Part shown: in pieces, positions 13,506 to 22,150 of the stretch
Numbering within the stretch: the stretch's first letter is position 1
Layout: every line of letters begins with the position of its first letter
NCBI RefSeq assembly: GCF_965655635.1
Contig: NZ_CBFHHE010000024.1
Coordinates: 1-29,253 of the forward strand
From: Nereida sp965655635
Lineage (GTDB): Bacteria; Pseudomonadota; Alphaproteobacteria; Rhodobacterales; Rhodobacteraceae
Direction of reading: 5' to 3'
DNA length: 29,253 bases
The notes under the pieces: model-generated
Database searches by the model: none
Told to the model about the DNA's origin: nothing
What the model saw: only the letters and a program-made list of their open reading frames with translations
Program-made: the position numbers and the translations under genes

Positions 13506-16500
13506 CGCTTTTCACGACTCAGATTGAATGGCTTCAAAAGCTTTGTGGACCCAACAGACTTGGTCATCGCTGATGGGCTGACCGGCGTTGTCGGGCCAAA
13601 CGGTTGTGGCAAGTCCAACCTGCTTGAGGCCTTGCGTTGGGTCATGGGGGAAAACCGGCCAACCGCTATGCGCGGCGGTGGTATGGAAGATGTGATTTTT
13701 GCGGGGGCTTCAACGCGGCCCGCACGCAACTTTGCCGAAGTCAGTTTGATCATTGATAACGCGGAACGTCTTGCGCCCGCGGGTTTTAATGACGCAGATC
13801 AGCTTGAGGTCGTGCGCCGTATCACACGGGACGTGGGCTCAGCCTACAAAGCAAACACAAAGGACGTTCGTGCGCGCGACGTGCAAATGCTGTTTGCGGA
13901 CGCAAGCACGGGCGCACATTCACCCGCGCTGGTGCGGCAGGGACAAATCTCTGAGCTAATCAACGCCAAACCAAAGGCGCGCCGCCGTATTCTTGAAGAA
14001 GCAGCAGGCATCAGTGGTCTGTATCAACGTCGCCACGAAGCGGAACTCAAACTGCGCGGGGCGGAAACCAACCTAAGCCGCGTCGATGATGTGATTGAAC
14101 AACTTGCGGCTCAGTTAGGTCAGTTAGCCCGCCAAGCACGACAGGCGGCGCGTTACCGCGAGATCAATTCGGGTTTACGTATTGCCGAGGGGCTTTTGCT
14201 CTACCGACGTTGGAAAGAAGCGGACGAGGCCCGCGCCGCAGCAGATGAACATCTAAAGGCGCAAACTGTGCTTGCCGCCCAAGCGGAAACAGCGGCGCGT
14301 GCTGCCGCAAAAACGCGGCAAGCTGCTGATGAAGCTTTGCCACCATTGCGCGAAGAAGAGGCGATCGCCGCCGCAGTGTTGCAGCGTCTTGAAGTTGGCC
14401 GCGATGCGCTTTCTGAACAAGAAAGCCGTGCCGCAGGGTTGATTGAAACCCTGACCAGCCGCATTTCACAGCTGACCCGCGATATCGAGCGCGAAACAGG
14501 CCTGAACAAAGATGCTGATGAGACGATTGCGCGCCTTGATTGGGAAGCACAGGAAATCGCCAAAGCCTCTGAGGGGCATGACGCGCGCCTAGCAGAAGCA
14601 AAAACAGCGGCTTCTGAAGCGGCGCAAATTCTGCAAGACTGCGAAGCTGCTCTAAGCGAGATGACCGAGGATGTGGCGCGCCTCGCTGCCCGCCATCAAT
14701 CCGCAAACCGTATCCTTGATGATAGCCGTAAGACGCTTGATAAAAACGAGGCGGAGGCCGAAAAATCACGTGATGCAATGCGCGCCGCCAAGCAGGCGCA
14801 AGCAACCGCCAAGGCTGAGTTTGAAGTGGCTGAACGTGAAGCAGCTGAGGCGGCCGAAACAGTGCAAAGCGCTGATGCGGCATTGATTGAAGCGGAAGCA
14901 GCACGGACTGAGACCCAATCGCTGGAGGCGGATGCACGTGCGGCGCTGTCTGAGGCGGATGGTGAAGTCAGTGCGCTGCGTGCCGAAGTGAACGCGCTTA
15001 GTAAATTGGTTGATCGTGACACCGCTGAGGGCGGCCAGTTGATGGATGTTTTGTCCGTTGGCGCAGGCTTTGAGAAAGCACTTGGTGCCGCGCTCGCGGA
15101 TGATTTGAAGGCACCGCTTGTGTCAAACAATGACCCGTCAGGATGGGCTGTTCTGCCTGCGTATGACAACACGCAGGCGTTGCCAGATGGCGTAACACCG
15201 TTGTCTGCGCATGTGGACGCACCTGATGTGTTGGCGCGTCGTTTGTCGCAGATCGGGCTGGTTGAAGCAGATCGTGGAAACGCCGCGCAGGTCAACTTGG
15301 CGCCCGGTCAGAGGTTGGTTTCGGTTGAAGGTGATCTGTGGCGTTGGGACGGGTTTCGCGCCAGTGCGGAAGATGCGCCGTCTGCCGCCGCTTTGCGTCT
15401 GCAACAGCTTAACCGTCTTGAGGCGTTGAAGAAAGAAATGAACGAGGCTGAGGCCCGCGCTGACGGTGCACGCGATGCCCACACCCTTTTGCAAACGCGC
15501 TTGCGCGAATTGACCGCGGCGGACCAAGCAGCGCGTCAGGCGCGCCGCGATGCGGATCAATTGCTATCAAATGCGGGCCGAAAAGTGTCACGCGCCGAAG
15601 CGGATCAATCGATCGCTCAAAGCAAACTTGAGACACTAGATTTGGCAGTCAAACGCTTTGAGGATGAGGCAACAGCTGCTCGTGCCCGCTTAGTAGAGGC
15701 CGAAAAAAGCGTAGCTAAACTTGGGGACCTGGACGCAGCACGTGGTGCTGTTGAAGACGTCAAGATGACAGTGGAGGCGGCGCGGATGACCATGATGGCC
15801 AAGCGTTCTGCCTCCGATGAAGTGCGCCGCGAAGGCGAAGCACGCGTACGCCGTTCCCAAGACATAGCCAAGGAGAGCAGCAGCTGGAAAAGTCGGCTGG
15901 AAACAGCGGAGAAGCGCTCGTCTGAACTTGCTGAACGCCGTGAAACCTCGGAGCAGGAGTTGCAAAAAGCGCAAGCTGCCCCCGCTGAACTTGCTGCAAA
16001 GCGTGAGACGTTGTTGTCTGAGATTACAACCGCCGAGGCACGCCGACGGACCACTGCTGATGCACTAGTCGAAGCTGATACAGCGCAGCGCGCTGCCGTA
16101 AATGCAGAGCGTGACGCAGAACGTGCCGCCTCAGAAGCGCGCGAAGCGCGCGCACGTTCCGAGGCATTGGCCGATGCTGCGAAAGAAGCGGTCGGTGTGG
16201 CCGCGGGCCGTATTCAAGATGAGATGGAAGTAACGCCGCAAACCTTGCTGGAAAAGCTGGAGGTCGGTGCAGATCAGATGCCCCCGTCAGAGCAGATCGA
16301 GGCAGAGGTAAACCGGTTAAAGCGGCAACGTGACGCCTTGGGCGCTGTGAATTTGCGCGCCGAGGAAGATAGTAAAGAAGTCCAAGTTGAGCACGATTCG
16401 CTTGTGGCTGAAAAACAGGACTTGGAAGCAGCCATTCGTGAATTGCGCACTGGTATTGCGAGCCTTAACAAAGAAGGCCGCGAGAGGCTTTTGACAGCTT

Positions 16501-16958
16501 TTGAGCAAGTGAATGATAATTTTGGCATGCTCTTTACCCACTTGTTTGGGGGTGGTGAGGCCCGTCTTGTTTTGGTGGAAAGCGATGACCCGCTTGAAGC
16601 TGGCCTTGAGATTATGTGCCAGCCCCCGGGCAAAAAGCTGTCGACCTTGTCATTGCTTTCTGGCGGTGAGCAGACGTTGACTGCGCTCGCGCTTATCTTT
16701 GCGGTGTTCTTGGCCAACCCTGCGCCTATTTGCGTGCTCGATGAGGTGGATGCCCCCCTTGACGATGCCAACGTGACGCGCTTTTGCGATATGCTTGATG
16801 AGATGACCCGCCGCACAAACACGCGGTTTTTGACGATCACGCACCACGCGGTGACGATGTCGCGAATGGATCGCCTGTTTGGTGTCACAATGGCTGAACA
16901 AGGCGTGAGCCAGTTGGTCAGTGTCGATCTGAAAAAAGCCGAAGCGATGGTTGCTTGA
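13503..16958 (+). CDS. smc: Chromosome segregation ATPase SMC
   Basis: A full-length SMC of 1151 residues from the TTG at 13503. Order of parts: an ABC-type N-terminal head with Walker A GPNGCGKS (residues 31-38), a long Ala/Glu/Arg-rich coiled coil, a hinge at about 505-630, the returning coiled coil, and the C-terminal head. The C-terminal head carries the signature LLSGGEQTLTALAL (near 1052) and Walker B ICVLDEVDAPLDD (near 1080). SMC dimers with ScpA/ScpB organise and separate replicated chromosomes. scpA and scpB are not in the window. The stop is eight bases from the stop of the convergent transglycosylase gene, and no terminator hairpin is visible between them. Confidence 0.96.
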   Translation: MRFSRLRLNGFKSFVDPTDLVIADGLTGVVGPNGCGKSNLLEALRWVMGENRPTAMRGGGMEDVIFAGASTRPARNFAEVSLIIDNAERLAPAGFNDADQLEVVRRITRDVGSAYKANTKDVRARDVQMLFADASTGAHSPALVRQGQISELINAKPKARRRILEEAAGISGLYQRRHEAELKLRGAETNLSRVDDVIEQLAAQLGQLARQARQAARYREINSGLRIAEGLLLYRRWKEADEARAAADEHLKAQTVLAAQAETAARAAAKTRQAADEALPPLREEEAIAAAVLQRLEVGRDALSEQESRAAGLIETLTSRISQLTRDIERETGLNKDADETIARLDWEAQEIAKASEGHDARLAEAKTAASEAAQILQDCEAALSEMTEDVARLAARHQSANRILDDSRKTLDKNEAEAEKSRDAMRAAKQAQATAKAEFEVAEREAAEAAETVQSADAALIEAEAARTETQSLEADARAALSEADGEVSALRAEVNALSKLVDRDTAEGGQLMDVLSVGAGFEKALGAALADDLKAPLVSNNDPSGWAVLPAYDNTQALPDGVTPLSAHVDAPDVLARRLSQIGLVEADRGNAAQVNLAPGQRLVSVEGDLWRWDGFRASAEDAPSAAALRLQQLNRLEALKKEMNEAEARADGARDAHTLLQTRLRELTAADQAARQARRDADQLLSNAGRKVSRAEADQSIAQSKLETLDLAVKRFEDEATAARARLVEAEKSVAKLGDLDAARGAVEDVKMTVEAARMTMMAKRSASDEVRREGEARVRRSQDIAKESSSWKSRLETAEKRSSELAERRETSEQELQKAQAAPAELAAKRETLLSEITTAEARRRTTADALVEADTAQRAAVNAERDAERAASEAREARARSEALADAAKEAVGVAAGRIQDEMEVTPQTLLEKLEVGADQMPPSEQIEAEVNRLKRQRDALGAVNLRAEEDSKEVQVEHDSLVAEKQDLEAAIRELRTGIASLNKEGRERLLTAFEQVNDNFGMLFTHLFGGGEARLVLVESDDPLEAGLEIMCQPPGKKLSTLSLLSGGEQTLTALALIFAVFLANPAPICVLDEVDAPLDDANVTRFCDMLDEMTRRTNTRFLTITHHAVTMSRMDRLFGVTMAEQGVSQLVSVDLKKAEAMVA

Positions 16959-16966
16959 ACTGAATT

Positions 16967-18154
16967 CTAAAGGCGACCAAGTAGCGCAGGTGTTGGCCAT
17001 GCGTCCGCAGGCATGCCAAGCTTTTGTTGCATATCTTGAACGGCTGCGCGTGTGCCCGCGCCCAAGATGCCGTCGATTTTCCCAACGTCGTACCCACGGG
17101 CCGCTAATTTGCTTTGAAGCGCTTTCATACGGTCACCATCAAGGCCCACATCAGGGTTTCCGGCGTCATAAACTGGCGCGCCGGACAACCGTGTCGCGAA
17201 ATAGGCAGCGGTGGTCACGTAGACAAAACTCTGGTTCCAGTCGAACAAAACTTTGAAGTTTGGGTAGGCTAAAAACACAGGCCCGTTGCGCCCCTGGGGT
17301 GCAATCAATGATGCTTTCAGCCGGCTGTTGCCTAGTGATCCGCTGCGCGTTGTGATGCCGCGTTTTTGCCAATCTTTGATGGTCAGTTCTTTATCTGTGC
17401 CGCTGAGCGACCAATCAAAACCTGCTGGTGCGCTCACTTCATGCAGCCAAGGCTGGTTCGCTTTCCATCCTAGGTCTGCCAATAGTTTTGCACCAGACAT
17501 CAGTGCATCAGGAGCAGAGGTTTTGAGACTGACACGGCCATCGCCATCCGCGTCAACGCCGTTGCGTAAGATGTCCTCGGGTAGCATCTGGACCATGCCA
17601 ATTTCGCCAGCCCAAGCGCCCGTCGTTGCGTTTGGATCCATGCCGCCCTGTTCATAAAGCTCAATCGCGGCGAGAACCTGTGGGCGGAAAAGGTCCGGAC
17701 GGCGGCAATCATGGGCAAGCGTCACAAGCGCATCGCGGGTGTTGTAGTTACCTTGAAACGCGCCAAAATCCGTCTCAAACGCCCAGAATGCCAGCAAAAT
17801 ACCCCGTGGCACTCCAAATTGGCGCTCAGCGCGATCAAACGTGCTTGCCCACTTTTTGGCGTTTGCAGCCCCCGCGTTGATGCGGTTGCTGCTGATCAGG
17901 GCGCGTGAAAAGTCGATAAATGGCTTTTGAAAAACCCCTTGGCTTCTGTCGGCTTTCAAGACGGACGCGCTTTGTTGGGTGCCTTTAAAGAATGTGTTGA
18001 CGGTCTTGCGGCTATGACCTTTGGCACGTGCCTCGGTCTTTAGATCAGCGATAAAGGCGCTGAATGACCCCCCGCATGGTGTTTGTGCTGCCACTGTCAG
18101 TGGTGCGAGGCAGGTAAGGGACGTGACAAATGCGACGCGGAGAAGGGCTGTCAT
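16967..18154 (-). CDS. Periplasmic lytic murein transglycosylase (MltB type) with peptidoglycan-binding domain
   Basis: The protein has 395 residues from the ATG at 18154. A signal peptide covers about residues 1-24 (ending VAA). The SLT-type catalytic domain spans about 30-320, with the catalytic Glu in AFWAFETDFGAF (E127). A C-terminal peptidoglycan-binding domain follows (GDRMKALQSKLAARGYDVGKID...). Such enzymes cleave the MurNAc-GlcNAc bond with formation of 1,6-anhydro ends. The longer frame from 18217 is rejected because it overlaps cobD and spoils the signal peptide. The start is two bases after the cobD stop, so it is the last gene of the cobC-cobD unit. Confidence 0.88.
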   Translation of the reverse strand: MTALLRVAFVTSLTCLAPLTVAAQTPCGGSFSAFIADLKTEARAKGHSRKTVNTFFKGTQQSASVLKADRSQGVFQKPFIDFSRALISSNRINAGAANAKKWASTFDRAERQFGVPRGILLAFWAFETDFGAFQGNYNTRDALVTLAHDCRRPDLFRPQVLAAIELYEQGGMDPNATTGAWAGEIGMVQMLPEDILRNGVDADGDGRVSLKTSAPDALMSGAKLLADLGWKANQPWLHEVSAPAGFDWSLSGTDKELTIKDWQKRGITTRSGSLGNSRLKASLIAPQGRNGPVFLAYPNFKVLFDWNQSFVYVTTAAYFATRLSGAPVYDAGNPDVGLDGDRMKALQSKLAARGYDVGKIDGILGAGTRAAVQDMQQKLGMPADAWPTPALLGRL

Positions 18155-18156
18155 AC

Positions 18157-19044
18157 TTAACTCATTCCTAACCAAAGCAATAGTGACAAGGCGAGGGCAG
18201 CTGCCCATGCGCTCCATAATACGGATACAGCTTGCTCAATATCGCGGGGTCCTGCAACCTTTCTTGCGGCGGCGTTGACCCATGGGAAGTCTGTAAGCTG
18301 GCCCTCATAAGTACGCGGACCCGATAGGGCGATGTCGAGGCGAAGGGCCATTGCTGCCTCGGGCCAGCCTGCGTTTGGCGAGCGGTGCAAGCGGGCGTCG
18401 GGGCCAATTTTGGTGATCTGTATTGGCGCTATTAAAAACGCGGTTAGCCGTGCTGGAATGAAATTTAGGACATCATCAAGGCGCGCTGCGGCCCAGCCAA
18501 ACGCCTCATGGCGGGGCGTGCGATAGCCGATCATGCTATCGGCGGTGTTCGTAATTTTGTAGATCAGCAAGCCCGGAAGACCTGCGATAGCAAACCAAAA
18601 CGCTGGAGCAATAATGCCGTCGCTCAGATTTTCTGCCGCACTTTCAATGGCCGCACGGCCAACGGCGTTCTCATCCATCTGGCCTGTATCGCGGCCAACA
18701 ATCATAGCGACTTCTGCGCGCCCTTCCTCAAGCCCTGTGCGCAGACCTTTTGCGACGGCCAGCACATGATCAACCAGTGACCTTTGGGCCAAAAGAATTG
18801 CTGTGATGATAACCTGAATAGGCCAGCCAAGGGTGCTTAGCAGTAATCCAAGAATGCCCATCGCACAACAAAAGGCGATCATCATAATCGCACCTTTGAT
18901 GCGTTTGTGCTCGCCGTTGTTAAAGCGCTCATCGCCCCAACCGATAAGCCGGCCCATCAACACGGCGGGGTGGGGTAGGCGCGACCAAAGCCATTTCGGT
19001 TCTCCGAAAATCGCATCAAGGATCATCGCAAGCGATAAAATCAT
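18157..19044 (-). CDS. cobD: Adenosylcobinamide-phosphate synthase (CobD/CbiB)
   Basis: The 295-residue integral membrane protein joins adenosylcobyric acid to the aminopropanol arm. Family marks are the N-terminal LDAIFGEPKWLWSRLPHPAVLMGRL, the central NLSDGIIAPAFWFAIAGLPGLL, and the following KITNTADSMIGYR. Several hydrophobic spans are visible. Length is normal. Its ATG overlaps the stop of cobC by four bases (ATGA, 19041-19044), and the downstream transglycosylase starts two bases after its stop. Alphaproteobacterial naming is cobD, equal to cbiB in Salmonella. Confidence 0.94.
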   Translation of the reverse strand: MILSLAMILDAIFGEPKWLWSRLPHPAVLMGRLIGWGDERFNNGEHKRIKGAIMMIAFCCAMGILGLLLSTLGWPIQVIITAILLAQRSLVDHVLAVAKGLRTGLEEGRAEVAMIVGRDTGQMDENAVGRAAIESAAENLSDGIIAPAFWFAIAGLPGLLIYKITNTADSMIGYRTPRHEAFGWAAARLDDVLNFIPARLTAFLIAPIQITKIGPDARLHRSPNAGWPEAAMALRLDIALSGPRTYEGQLTDFPWVNAAARKVAGPRDIEQAVSVLWSAWAAALALSLLLWLGMS

Positions 19045-19982
19045 AAGGCGGCCTCAAGCTGTTGCCATTGATCAGGGGCAAGTAGGCCAAGACGCAGCCA
19101 ATCGCCAGCGTAAGGGAAGATGCGCGACCAGACATGGCCCTTTGCCAAGCGTGTTTGCCAGCTTTGCGCGTCATCGACTTGGTACAGCCGAAACAGGTCC
19201 GTGCCACCTACTACTTTTGCGTTATGGCGGGTCATCAGAGCATCAAGGTGGCGTGCATCTGCGGTCAGGCGCAGACGGGTTGCCGTTGCCCAGTCATGAT
19301 CGGATAGCGCACGCGCACCCAGTGTCAGTGTTGGTCCCGCAACGGCCCAAGGGCCTAGTTGCTCGCTCAGCCCAGCAAGGGTTTCGGGGTGGCCAATGGC
19401 AAACCCAAGCCGCGCGCCCGCAAGTCCCCAAAACTTACCAAAGCTTTTTAGAACAATCGTATTTTCATCTGCAGTACGGTGCACCATGCTGTCATTCGGA
19501 CACACATCGCCAAAGCTTTCATCAATGACTGTAAGGCGGGCAGCAACGTTGGGAACGCCCATATCGCCGTCTGGATTATTGGGCCGTACCATCACGTGAA
19601 CATCGCCCGCATCAGCGCGGACATCCCAGCCGTGATAACGAAATGCGGCGGCATGTTCGTTGTAGGTGCGGTTCTGAATTCGTGCGCCGCTTAGCCCCTC
19701 CAGGGCTGCCAACATTGGCATCTGCGCAATGATGGCTGATGCACCACCTGCGGGAATAATTGCCGCGTTATCCGGAACGTTCCAAAAATCCCGCGCGGCG
19801 TTGATCAACGCGTCGAGGGCTGCTTGGTCGGGCAGGGTGGTCCAGCTATCCGTGGCGATGTCTTTTACGGGATAAGCAACAGGGTTGATGCCCGTGCTTA
19901 GATCAAGCCAGCTGTCACGCGTGCCGCCAAATGTTGCCACTGCCGCATCAAGCCCGCCCCCATGATCGCGGGCGTTGCTCAT
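19041..19982 (-). CDS. cobC: PLP-dependent aminotransferase-fold enzyme CobC (threonine-phosphate decarboxylase type)
   Basis: A fold-type I PLP enzyme of 313 residues, from the ATG at 19982. The start MSNARDHGGGLDAAVATFGG and the LDLSTGINPVAYP motif are characteristic of CobC/CobD-Salmonella enzymes. These make or handle the (R)-1-amino-2-propanol phosphate arm of cobalamin. The PLP lysine lies in KSFGKFWGLAGARLGF (about K183). The longer frame from 20048 would run 70 bases into DUF1636 and is rejected. Starts and stops overlap on both sides (ATGA at 19979-19982 and 19041-19044). It should supply the substrate for the adjacent CobD. Confidence 0.91.
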   Translation of the reverse strand: MSNARDHGGGLDAAVATFGGTRDSWLDLSTGINPVAYPVKDIATDSWTTLPDQAALDALINAARDFWNVPDNAAIIPAGGASAIIAQMPMLAALEGLSGARIQNRTYNEHAAAFRYHGWDVRADAGDVHVMVRPNNPDGDMGVPNVAARLTVIDESFGDVCPNDSMVHRTADENTIVLKSFGKFWGLAGARLGFAIGHPETLAGLSEQLGPWAVAGPTLTLGARALSDHDWATATRLRLTADARHLDALMTRHNAKVVGGTDLFRLYQVDDAQSWQTRLAKGHVWSRIFPYAGDWLRLGLLAPDQWQQLEAAL

Positions 19983-20353
19983 GCTTGGTCTGACTTGGGA
20001 AGCGGTTGGTGGCGCGTTACAAAATGCCCCTTGATGGCCTGTGGCCACTCGCGGAATGGCACCTGCCCGGTTTCGCTAGCGGCGTGTTTTTGCGCATATT
20101 CCACAATACCCGCGGCAACTTCTTCGGAGGGGGCAAAATTGCCAAGTGTGTAGGCCATTTTGCCCTCGCCCTGAATTGCGACATTGCACGCACGGGTACA
20201 GCCCATCAGGCACGAAACACGGCGTGTTTTCACATCGCCATTCGCTTCGGCTTCGATCAAGGCAGCAAGTTGTTCTCCGTGGGTTTGCGCGTCGGTCGCA
20301 GCGTCCCAATCGTCATGCTTGCACGTATCACAAATGGTAATCCAAGTGGTCAT
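19979..20353 (-). CDS. DUF1636 cysteine-rich putative metal-binding protein
   Basis: A 124-residue protein from the ATG at 20353 (GTG 20395 would add 14 unlikely residues). Cysteines fall in the pattern CDTCK near the start, then SCLMGCTRACNVAIQG near the middle. This resembles the layout of thioredoxin-like [2Fe-2S] ferredoxins and of the DUF1636 family. A metal or Fe-S centre is therefore likely, but the function is not established. It is the first gene of the unit DUF1636 - cobC - cobD - transglycosylase and overlaps cobC by four bases. By position, a role in electron supply to, or metal handling for, cobalamin synthesis is possible. Confidence 0.78.
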   Translation of the reverse strand: MTTWITICDTCKHDDWDAATDAQTHGEQLAALIEAEANGDVKTRRVSCLMGCTRACNVAIQGEGKMAYTLGNFAPSEEVAAGIVEYAQKHAASETGQVPFREWPQAIKGHFVTRHQPLPKSDQA

Positions 20354-20554
20354 GATCTTTGCCTTTTCAGCTGTCAGTTTTTGCTGCGCAGACACAACCG
20401 TAATTGCCTGAGTACTGCAAGGCGAATTGGTTGGTAAGGAATAGTTTACCGCTTAGACTAACAAACTTAGCCGTTGGCTGCCAAGCTGTGTTATGAACAC
20501 AAGATGAACAGAACGATTGTTGTTTCTGTTTCGGTGTTTTTGGGTTGTGAGTTT
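20354..20554. other. Divergent intergenic region, DUF1636 unit versus receiver protein
   Basis: About 200 bases hold the promoters of both directions. I see the small palindrome TTAGACTAA (20454-20462) and a GGTAA/TTACC pair near 20434-20451, but no cobalamin-riboswitch core and no clear -35/-10 pair. The in-frame extension upstream of 20555 is not convincing protein. Confidence 0.35.
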
Positions 20555-20914
20555 ATGCCAGTTTTGGTGGTTGAGAATAATAGTGATCTGGCAAAGATCT
20601 GGGCCAGCCATTTGTGGCGGATGGGGCCGTGGGTTGATGTTGCAGCAACGGCTGACGAGGCCACTGATGCTTTGATCAAGAAAGACTACCGCGTTGTTGT
20701 GCTGGATTTAGACCTACCCGACGGCAGTGCGCTTGGATTGGCCGACATCATCAGTTACCGCCATCCGATGTCTAAGGTTGTGCTGGTGACCAAAAGCACT
20801 TTCTTCTCGGATGGCAGTATTTTTCGCAATGTACCAAATGCATGCGGGTTCCTGAGTACAGGAACGAACCCGCATGATTTAGCGGCCTTGGTCACCCATC
20901 ATATGCCTGATTAG
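20555..20914 (+). CDS. Stand-alone response-regulator receiver-like protein
   Basis: A 119-residue receiver fold without an output domain, taken from the ATG at 20555; the in-frame stretch upstream from 20474 does not look like receiver sequence. Phospho-acceptor Asp is D51 in VVVLDLDLPDGSALG, and the switch Thr is T79 in VLVTKS. The usual acidic pair is E7-N8 rather than two acids. The conserved Lys expected in GFLxK is missing (GFLSTGTNP, residues 98-106). The protein may thus be poorly phosphorylated or act without phosphorylation. No kinase gene is adjacent. Near its 3' end the coding DNA contains a strong hairpin (listed separately). Confidence 0.78.
   Translation: MPVLVVENNSDLAKIWASHLWRMGPWVDVAATADEATDALIKKDYRVVVLDLDLPDGSALGLADIISYRHPMSKVVLVTKSTFFSDGSIFRNVPNACGFLSTGTNPHDLAALVTHHMPD
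20841..20876 (+). repeat. Strong imperfect palindrome inside the receiver gene
   Basis: CATGCGG (20841-20847) pairs with CCGCATG (20870-20876). Directly inside, GTTCCTG (20848-20854) pairs with CAGGAAC (20859-20865) around AGTA. A four-base GAAC bulge at 20866-20869 repeats the GTTC complement. The total is 14 base pairs. No T-run follows, so it is not a standard terminator for the plus strand. Confidence 0.75.
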
Positions 20915-20933
20915 ACATAAGCTGGCCGAACAG

Positions 20934-21908
20934 TCAGCCGCGTCCGTGGGGCTCCATAAAGTCCAGGTCAGGGTTAATGGGCAAAATGCGGCTCGGGTTA
21001 ATGGTGTCATGGCTATAGTGATAGTGACGGATGATGTGCGCCATGCCAACCGTGCCAGCAACGCCCTCAATCTGGTACAAATCGCGCGTGTAGGCCCACA
21101 GGTTCGGGTAGTCGATGATGCGCTTTCTGTTGCACTTGAAGTGCAAGTAATACACCGGATCAAACCGAACAAGCGTGGTAAAGAGGCGCCAATCGGCTTC
21201 GGTTATTTTGTCACCCATCAGGTAGCGGCTTTTGCTCAGCCGCTCTTCCAGCCACTCTAAACTTTCAAAAAGTGGGATAACACCTGCCTCATATGCATCT
21301 TGTGATGTGGCAAAACCTGCTTTGTAGACGCCGTTGTTTACGGTGTTGTAGATTCGGTCGTTTATCACTTCGATATCATCGCGCATTTCTTCTGGCCAAT
21401 AGTCGGCTGTGTTGCCAGTGATGTCATTGAATGCCGAATTGAACATCCGAATGATTTCAGCGCTTTCGTTGCTCACAATTGTGTTGAGTTCTTTGTCCCA
21501 CAAAATCGGCACTGTCACACGGCCCGAGACGTTGGGATCTGCGCGCAGGTAAATGTCACGGGCAAATGGCAAATCAAACAACGTGTCGCCTGTCGCACCA
21601 TCGTCGTCTTTCTCAAACGTCCAGCCGTCGCTGAGCATATCTGGGTGGACCACTGAGACAGTGATGTGATCCGTCAGGTCTTTGAGTTGGCGAAAGATCA
21701 GTGTGCGGTGCGCCCAAGGGCAAGCAAGCGACACATAAAGGTGATAGCGACCACTTTCGGCCTTAAAGCCGTCGGTGCCTGATGGCCCCGCGCTGCCGTC
21801 TGCAGTGATCCAGTTGCGGAACGCAGCTGTAGTGCGTTTGAATGCACCACCTGTGGATTTTGTATCGTACCAAACGTCGTGCCAAACACCGTCAACCAAC
21901 TGACCCAT
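20934..21908 (-). CDS. Glutathionyl-hydroquinone reductase (Xi-class glutathione transferase)
   Basis: The 324-residue protein belongs to the YqjG/EcM4-type glutathione transferases that reduce glutathionyl-hydroquinones. The catalytic Cys is C63 in SLACPWAHRTL. Other family blocks are the HPDML...GW segment, VTVPILWDKE...IVSNESAEIIRMFN (glutathione contact), and the C-terminal HYHYSHDTINPSRILPINP. Length is typical. AAGGAAA at 21916-21922 lies seven bases before the ATG. It is a single-gene unit whose 3' end faces the receiver gene with 19 bases between stops. Confidence 0.92.
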   Translation of the reverse strand: MGQLVDGVWHDVWYDTKSTGGAFKRTTAAFRNWITADGSAGPSGTDGFKAESGRYHLYVSLACPWAHRTLIFRQLKDLTDHITVSVVHPDMLSDGWTFEKDDDGATGDTLFDLPFARDIYLRADPNVSGRVTVPILWDKELNTIVSNESAEIIRMFNSAFNDITGNTADYWPEEMRDDIEVINDRIYNTVNNGVYKAGFATSQDAYEAGVIPLFESLEWLEERLSKSRYLMGDKITEADWRLFTTLVRFDPVYYLHFKCNRKRIIDYPNLWAYTRDLYQIEGVAGTVGMAHIIRHYHYSHDTINPSRILPINPDLDFMEPHGRG

Positions 21909-22011
21909 CGTGAAATTTCCTTTGCATTAATTGTTGCCGTAACCCTAACGTTGCGCAAATGCACAACCAACCCCGAAGCGCGCGCAACTACTGCGCATAT
22001 CTGCACAGGTC

Positions 22012-22046
22012 GTAAACGGGCGCTGGCCTGCCTTTTATCCGTTTGC
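22012..22046 (+). repeat. Inverted repeat in the leader of the cbiX operon (upstream hairpin)
   Basis: GTAAACGG (22012-22019) and CCGTTTGC (22039-22046) pair over eight positions including one T-G. The 19-base loop contains GGCCTGCC. It may be a transcribed hairpin or a protein-binding inverted repeat in the promoter. No matching regulator can be named. Confidence 0.4.
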
Positions 22047-22062
22047 ACACAGGTCTGCGCGC

Positions 22063-22150
22063 CGATACACCTGTCAAAGACGACGCCCAAGTGGGGCCAG
22101 ACCGAAGGCACGCAATGATCGACCCAGACAGGGGATTAACGCGTGTATCG
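22063..22150 (+). other. Structured leader element before the DUF6732-cbiX operon
   Basis: A perfect eight-base inverted repeat, CGATACAC (22063-22070) and GTGTATCG (22143-22150), closes a region of 72 bases. Just inside, CTGTC (22071-22075) pairs with GACAG (22127-22131). Within that, GCCC/GGGC (22085-22088 and 22094-22097) forms a small hairpin. This nested order suggests an RNA structure ending 43 bases before the first gene. It has none of the cobalamin-riboswitch core sequences. I cannot assign it to a known class. Confidence 0.45.

Noticed and set aside
14164..16888. Long minus-strand open frames inside smc (up to 257 codons)
   Set aside because: They are shadows of the Ala/Arg/Glu-rich coiled-coil codons; sense-strand SMC is complete and in frame throughout.
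18833..19528. 231-codon plus-strand open frame over cobC and cobD
   Set aside because: Antisense to two clear enzymes; composition is not protein-like.
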